DNA of 27,212 bases from a virus. The notes beneath the pieces were generated by a model. The model did no database searches, was not told the origin of the DNA, and worked only from the letters and a program-made list of their open reading frames with translations. The first letter of the stretch is position 1, and every line of letters begins with the position of its first letter. A program made the position numbers and the translations under genes. Positions 24,108-27,212 of the stretch are shown here, one piece after another. The stretch is taken from the IMG/VR virus record IMGVR_UViG_3300031772_000232, positions 1 through 27,212 of that record, one strand, 5' to 3'.

Positions 24108-24119
24108 TACTTAATCAAC
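24108..24119 (+). promoter_or_regulatory. -10-only promoter for the 24120 gene
   Basis: TACTTA (24108-24113), preceded by TGA, ends exactly 6 bases before ATG 24120. No ribosome site is present. Confidence 0.5.
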
Positions 24120-24701
24120 ATGAAGATCTCTATCTCTAAGCTTCGCCAGATCATCAAAGAAGCCGTTGGTGAACTATCAAAGTGGCCTTCCTGGGAAGAG
24201 CTATCAGAGAAAGAGCGCATCGCAAGCACGTATTCTGACGTATATAAGGAAAAGCACGGCATCCGGCCTCGGTGGATGGAGTGGGATAAGATGACCGATG
24301 AGGAGGCTCAAGCTGAGCTCGATCGCCTCTATGATGAACCCGCGGACGATGATCCATGGGATGATCTGGAACTTGATGAACCTCCCTTTGAGATGGCCGG
24401 CGATGTGACAAACGTACCACCTGATCCCCGTGAAGAGCTCGATATTTCTGCACCTCCTGGAAAGATTCCCATGAAGGGTGGCAATGAATACGATGCCTTG
24501 TCGCACGCGGCAAAAGGATTGCACACTTTCCGGGCAGGCGAAAGAAAAACAGCAAAGAAATCTTACAATCGACGCCTTCGCAAGGCGTTACACCTGCGGG
24601 AATCGCCTAATGGTAGGGCACCAGCTTTCCAAGCTGACGCAGATATGCACTGTGAGTTCAAGTCTCACTTCCCGCTCAGACGACAAGTAACCATCACATG
24701 A
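24120..24701 (+). CDS. Acidic protein with N-terminal LRxxI-type tag; 3' end runs through a tRNA gene
   Basis: The start MKISISKLRQIIKEAVGE matches that of the 14976 protein (both I/L-S-x-LRxxI). A charged region (WEELSEKERIASTYSDVYKEKHG, ~24-48) and an acidic Asp/Glu/Pro-rich segment (~60-100) follow, then a basic helix (AAKGLHTFRAGERKTAKKSYNRRLRKALHL, ~128-158). Beyond residue ~159 the frame reads through tRNA-Gly(TCC) at 24596-24676 and stops at 24701. The last ~35 codons are therefore tRNA sequence, and the functional protein probably ends near the tRNA or was extended when the tRNA inserted. The tag may direct proteins to the virion or another site; that is inference. Confidence 0.7.
   Translation: MKISISKLRQIIKEAVGELSKWPSWEELSEKERIASTYSDVYKEKHGIRPRWMEWDKMTDEEAQAELDRLYDEPADDDPWDDLELDEPPFEMAGDVTNVPPDPREELDISAPPGKIPMKGGNEYDALSHAAKGLHTFRAGERKTAKKSYNRRLRKALHLRESPNGRAPAFQADADMHCEFKSHFPLRRQVTIT
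24572..24588 (+). promoter_or_regulatory. Hairpin just upstream of tRNA-Gly(TCC)
   Basis: ACGCCTT (24572-24578) pairs perfectly with AAGGCGT (24582-24588) around CGC, 7 bases before the tRNA and inside the coding frame. It could aid processing between mRNA and tRNA. Confidence 0.4.
24596..24676 (+). tRNA. tRNA-Gly(TCC) with extended variable region
   Basis: Acceptor GCGGGAA/TTCCCGC, anticodon stem CAGC/GCTG with loop TTTCCAA (TCC), T stem GTGAG/CTCAC, T73. The variable region is about 15 bases (GCA-GATA-TGC hairpin possible), long for a Gly tRNA. It lies wholly inside the 24120 reading frame. Confidence 0.85.
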
Positions 24702-24740
24702 GAATTTCTCAAGGCGGTCGAACCCGCCCCGAAGGTGAAA
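24686..24740 (+). other. Loop-E-flanked intergenic element 10 (T-arm remnant)
   Basis: AGTAACC (24686-24692) and AGGTGAA (24733-24739). GACGA-side pairs (24679-24683 with 24742-24746) form a 5-bp outer helix. Inside are GAGAA-TTTCTC and GGCGG-TCGAACC-CGCC, the latter like a T arm. It joins tRNA-Gly(TCC) to tRNA-Gly(CCC). Confidence 0.55.
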
Positions 24741-24748
24741 ATCGTTGT

Positions 24749-24823
24749 GCAGCCGTAGTTCAGTGGTAGAACGCTGCGTTCCCAACGCAGATGTCGCGGG
24801 ATCGTGACCCGCCGGCTGCTCCA
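24749..24823 (+). tRNA. tRNA-Gly(CCC)
   Basis: Acceptor GCAGCCG/CGGCTGC, anticodon stem CTGCG/CGCAG with loop TTCCCAA (CCC), T stem GCGGG/CCCGC with unusual loop ATCGTGA, encoded TCCA. Confidence 0.9.
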
Positions 24824-24824
24824 C

Positions 24825-25148
24825 ATGTCACAAGAAAAGAAACAAGTCCGTGATGACTTTCGCAGTGCTACGTTTGCCCGCGACAAGTACCACTGTCGCG
24901 GGTGTGGTACCAAGAAGGCCGATTATCTCAGATTTCTCGATGCTCACCACATCACTGATAGAAACCTGATGCCTCACGGGGGTTACGTCAAAGAAAACGG
25001 CATCTCACTGTGTCCCCTGTGTCACGAGAAGGCCGAAGTCTTTCACTCAACCGGAACAGCGATTTCGGGTTTTGCACCCGAAGACTTGTACAAGATGATT
25101 GACTCGTCGTACGATTCAGCAGTCAAGGCTTCCGAGAAACTGAAGTGA
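24825..25148 (+). CDS. HNH endonuclease, 107 aa
   Basis: The HNH fold is compact: FARDKYHCRGCG (~17-28), FLDAHHITDRNLMPHGGYVKENGISLCPLCHEKAE (~38-73), with zinc Cys pairs CRGC and CPLC and the catalytic AHH. ATG 24825 follows the tRNA by one base; earlier in-frame starts lie inside the tRNA. The gene may be a second free-standing homing endonuclease targeting this tRNA region, or a repair nuclease. It overlaps the next gene in a GTGA junction. Confidence 0.85.
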   Translation: MSQEKKQVRDDFRSATFARDKYHCRGCGTKKADYLRFLDAHHITDRNLMPHGGYVKENGISLCPLCHEKAEVFHSTGTAISGFAPEDLYKMIDSSYDSAVKASEKLK

Positions 25149-25282
25149 AACTCAAAACGATCAACACAGTGTTGCGAAAACTAGGATTGGTCCTCGTCGT
25201 CCGTGCTGAACCTGAGAGACCGACTGAATTGTGGATCGAGCGTAGCAAAAAGTTTGACAAGAGAACTAAAAACGCAGGCTGA
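25145..25282 (+). CDS. Hypothetical basic peptide, 45 aa
   Basis: GTG 25145 overlaps the HNH stop. The peptide (MKLKTINTVLRKLGLVLVV, then ERPTELWIERSKKFDKRTKNAG) has a short amphipathic helix and a basic end. It fills the gap between two coupled genes, and the junctions on both sides (4-base overlap, 1-base gap) support it despite its size. Confidence 0.5.
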   Translation: MKLKTINTVLRKLGLVLVVRAEPERPTELWIERSKKFDKRTKNAG

Positions 25283-25283
25283 A

Positions 25284-25448
25284 ATGAAAAAGAAAGTCAA
25301 GCACAGTTCACGGAAGGTGACCCAAGAACAGGTTGACGCAATGAACCGTGAGCTCGAACTCCGCTGCGGGGCATGTGCAAATTATCGCTATGCAGTCGGC
25401 GGGGACGGTCGACTCGTTAAATCTCAAGTCATAATTTGGTGGTGCTAA
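25284..25448 (+). CDS. Hypothetical small Cys-containing protein, 54 aa
   Basis: ATG 25284 lies one base after the previous stop. The protein is basic at the start (KKKVKHSSRKVTQEQVDAMNRELELR) and carries a CGAC motif with a terminal Cys (WWC), possibly a partial zinc ribbon. Its stop overlaps the AAGGA ribosome site of the RNA ligase, suggesting coupling. Confidence 0.5.
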   Translation: MKKKVKHSSRKVTQEQVDAMNRELELRCGACANYRYAVGGDGRLVKSQVIIWWC

Positions 25449-25458
25449 GGAACGCAAG

Positions 25459-26157
25459 TTGTCAAAAGACAATTATCACAGGCGACCAAGGACCATCGAT
25501 GACATTGATGGCGATGAGCGACATTCACAGGACAAGATCGTGAAATCATACCCATCAATTTCTTATGCTACTGAGTGTCGCGTTCCCATCGTGGCCTTCG
25601 ATAAGTTGGACGGTAGCAACGTCCGTGCCGAATGGTCGCGCAAGAAGGGATTCTACAAGTACGGTACTCGAACGAGATTGGTCGATGCGAGTGATCCCTT
25701 GTTCGGTAAAGTTCCAGTGCTAATCGCTGACAAGTATGCTGCCGAGGTCGACCGTGTCATGCGTGAGACCAGATGGGATTCAGGCTATTTCTTTTTTGAG
25801 TTTTGGGGCCCGTCATCATTTGCTGGTATGCACAATCTCAACGAACAGCAGACTGTCACCTTGATCGACGTTGCCCCTTTCGGGGCGGGCATCCTTGAAC
25901 CTGAACGACTGTTGAAGTTGTTCGGTCACATGGACCATGCCAAGATCCTGTACCAGGGAGATGTCACTCCAGAGTTCATTGAATCTGTCCGTGATGGTTC
26001 ACTGTCGGGCATGACTTTTGAAGGCGTCGTCTGCAAAGGCAAGAACGACAAGAAAACCAAGGCCCCTGTGATGTTCAAGCAGAAATCCCGTGGATGGCTC
26101 GATAAGCTCCGCGAGCACTGCGGCGACAATGATGAACTGTTTAGGACGCTGCGATGA
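25459..26157 (+). CDS. RNA ligase, Rnl2-like family
   Basis: This enzyme reseals broken RNA, typically tRNA nicked by host anticodon nucleases. TTG 25459 is supported by AAGGA 7-8 bases upstream. Motif I is DKLDGSN with the AMP-accepting Lys49. Further motifs are FFEFWG (~115-120), TLIDV, GMTFEGVVCKG (motif IV, ~187-197) and VMFKQKS (motif V). The 232-residue length is shorter than T4 Rnl2 (334), so the C-terminal domain is reduced. With a large tRNA array in the same region, tRNA repair is the most likely role. The gene ends 27 bases before tRNA-Ile. Confidence 0.9.
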   Translation: MSKDNYHRRPRTIDDIDGDERHSQDKIVKSYPSISYATECRVPIVAFDKLDGSNVRAEWSRKKGFYKYGTRTRLVDASDPLFGKVPVLIADKYAAEVDRVMRETRWDSGYFFFEFWGPSSFAGMHNLNEQQTVTLIDVAPFGAGILEPERLLKLFGHMDHAKILYQGDVTPEFIESVRDGSLSGMTFEGVVCKGKNDKKTKAPVMFKQKSRGWLDKLREHCGDNDELFRTLR

Positions 26158-26184
26158 TATCTGATTGCTGGTGTAGAGTGACAC

Positions 26185-26257
26185 CCGATCAGGTAGGAGT
26201 GGTCCTCCTAATACGTCTTATAAGCGTGTAAAGCCAGTTCAATTCTGGATGATCGGA
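26185..26257 (+). tRNA. tRNA-Ile(TAT)
   Basis: Acceptor CCGATCA/TGATCGG, anticodon stem ACGT/GCGT with loop CTTATAA (TAT), T stem GCCAG/CTGGA-type. The D arm AGGAG/CTCCT is atypical. A GGTGT-AGAGTG-ACACC hairpin lies immediately upstream (26170-26185). Confidence 0.75.
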
Positions 26258-26299
26258 CAATCAATACCCTACGGGTTGTTGTACGATCGACTCACGGAC

Positions 26300-26641
26300 A
26301 TGTCTGACTCTCCTGATGATCTATTGACAGTCATTGCCAAGGTCGTGGCACATCACGAGAAGATGATCAATTCACTTGCAGTGGGCCACGGTGACACAGC
26401 ACGGTTGTTGCACTCAACATGGACACGGTGTGAGGTCATTGAATGTGGCAAGGCCTGCACTGTCGTCAATCAAAAAAACGGCACTGTGATGTGTGATCAC
26501 CACGCAGCTATCGCGGTTGTGAATCAGTCTTCACAAGAAGATGACTGGTCAGATATACCACTGGCTGATTCGATCAGACGACTCGATGATTATGTCAACA
26601 TGTTGAAAAGCGTGTTGCCCACCGTTCCAGTGTTCCATTGA
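26300..26641 (+). CDS. Hypothetical protein with possible zinc site, 113 aa
   Basis: The frame is open back to ATG 26249, but that codon lies inside tRNA-Ile, so ATG 26300 (MSDSPDDLLTVIAKVVAHHEKM) is preferred. A second half with CEVIECGKACTVVNQKNGTVMCDHH looks like a small zinc-binding module. The C-terminus is helical (LADSIRRLDDYVNMLKSVL). Function unknown. Confidence 0.6.
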   Translation: MSDSPDDLLTVIAKVVAHHEKMINSLAVGHGDTARLLHSTWTRCEVIECGKACTVVNQKNGTVMCDHHAAIAVVNQSSQEDDWSDIPLADSIRRLDDYVNMLKSVLPTVPVFH

Positions 26642-26653
26642 AAGGCACAAACA

Positions 26654-27115
26654 GTGAAGAAAGTTAGAATTGAATTGAAACCTGACGTGGCAATGAAATC
26701 ATTGCTCGTCTTTGATTCTTCTGAATCGCTCTATGTGTGGCTCAACGACGTCGGAGCAGGGCCTCAACCGTTGGGTTCATTTTCAATCGACGTCATGACA
26801 GGTGAATTCATTGAAGTCGAATGGAGAGGTTGTGAGTACATTTATGACGGACCTCTTGTCAGGCGCCTCGATGCGATCAGACTAGCAAAAGGTTCACCAA
26901 CCAAGAATGCATCTGGCATGCTGGTCAGCGTTCACTATGGTTGGATCACTGATGACGTTATCGCATTTCGCGACCGCGAGGAACAAGATTCCTTCACCAT
27001 GTTGTTGCACTCTCCGGCAGACTGGAAACTCGATCTAGGCCTGTTGTTTGCAGACGATGAACAACAAGATCCAGACGGAGAAGATGAAGTGGAACCTGAA
27101 CCTTCGGACGGTTAA
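26654..27115 (+). CDS. Hypothetical acidic protein, 153 aa
   Basis: GTG start. The N-terminal 110 residues look beta-rich (VRIELKPDVAMKSLLVFDSSESLYVWLNDVG, FSIDVMTGEFIEVEWRGCEYIYDG). The C-terminus is strongly acidic (FADDEQQDPDGEDEVEPEPSDG). Such acidic tails occur in many phage proteins, including DNA mimics and SSB-like proteins, but no motif decides. I do not recognise the family. Confidence 0.65.
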   Translation: MKKVRIELKPDVAMKSLLVFDSSESLYVWLNDVGAGPQPLGSFSIDVMTGEFIEVEWRGCEYIYDGPLVRRLDAIRLAKGSPTKNASGMLVSVHYGWITDDVIAFRDREEQDSFTMLLHSPADWKLDLGLLFADDEQQDPDGEDEVEPEPSDG

Positions 27116-27157
27116 GTTTTCTATAGGCTTCATGGTGAAGCCCGGTGGTTCGTGGTG

Positions 27158-27212
27158 ATGCACGATGTGCCGAACAATGACCTTGACGCCTGGGTGTTTG
27201 TCCTGCAGCGCC
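27158..27212 (+). CDS. Start of an unidentified gene (3' partial)
   Basis: ATG 27158, with GGTGG 9 bases upstream, opens a frame (MHDVPNNDLDAWVFVLQR) that runs off the window. GTG codons at 27152 and 27155 are alternative starts. Too short to identify. Confidence 0.4.
   Translation, partial: MHDVPNNDLDAWVFVLQR

Noticed and set aside
1-27212. CRISPR array, insertion sequence, integrase or retron
   Set aside because: No regularly spaced direct repeats with unique spacers, no transposase or integrase motifs and no reverse-transcriptase motif were seen. The repeated AGTAAC/GGTGAA pairs differ from CRISPR repeats in length, spacing and context.

Overview
This window looks like part of a large tailed-phage (probably jumbo phage) genome. 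Every convincing gene lies on the + strand. Genes are short and tightly packed, often with 1-30 base overlaps. Most products are small proteins I do not recognise, mixed with typical phage enzymes and one of the densest tRNA arrays one could expect. No structural (capsid, tail) or replication-core gene is visible. The host is probably a Gram-negative bacterium, and Myxococcota is my best inference: the secreted formylglycine-generating-enzyme-like protein (8375-9244) and the lipoprotein with a Gly/Ala/Ser-rich linker and an EXORDIUM (phosphate-induced protein 1)-like domain (20479-21615) resemble proteins common in that phylum.

Layout. 1-4200: a host-type promoter (TTGTAC-17-TATAAT, 830-858), then a sigma-70 factor lacking the region 4.2 helix-turn-helix (1319-2113), a separate small HTH protein that could supply it (2554-2868), and small unknowns. 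4200-8360: small proteins around a T4-gp30-like ATP-dependent DNA ligase (6083-7441). 8375-14027: the FGE-like protein, a zincin plus VWA protein (9711-11114), a run of small membrane proteins and unknowns. 14012-17487: the main tRNA array, interrupted by a virion-tag-like protein (14976-15362) and a 45-residue membrane peptide (16100-16237). 17598-19746: a lysozyme/glucosaminidase, an HNH homing endonuclease that has split and rebuilt a NADAR gene, and a GNAT-like protein. 19755-20435: second tRNA block. 20479-22727: EXORDIUM-like protein, small lipoprotein and Pth2. 22745-27212: scattered Val, Ser, Gly and Ile tRNAs, a second HNH endonuclease, an Rnl2-like RNA ligase and small unknowns.

The genes suggest a phage that maintains its own translation supply: about 36 tRNAs or tRNA-like genes including six Arg isoacceptors, an RNA ligase able to reseal nicked tRNA, a peptidyl-tRNA hydrolase and a NADAR N-glycosidase that may reverse ADP-ribose-based defence.

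Three patterns deserve attention. (1) Ten gaps between tRNAs carry AGTAAC(C/T) ... (A/G)GTGAA pairs. They fit a bulged-G (loop E, AGUA/GAA) RNA motif with a 3-bp inner helix and variable outer helices formed between the trailer of one tRNA and the leader of the next. Each encloses a tRNA or tRNA remnant. (2) More than ten start codons follow a TANNN(T/A) box by exactly 6 bases, with no Shine-Dalgarno, which predicts -10-only promoters giving leaderless mRNAs. The truncated sigma factor is a natural candidate to read them. (3) The HNH gene at 18259 interrupts the NADAR gene and leaves the original 13-codon start upstream while supplying a diverged replacement.
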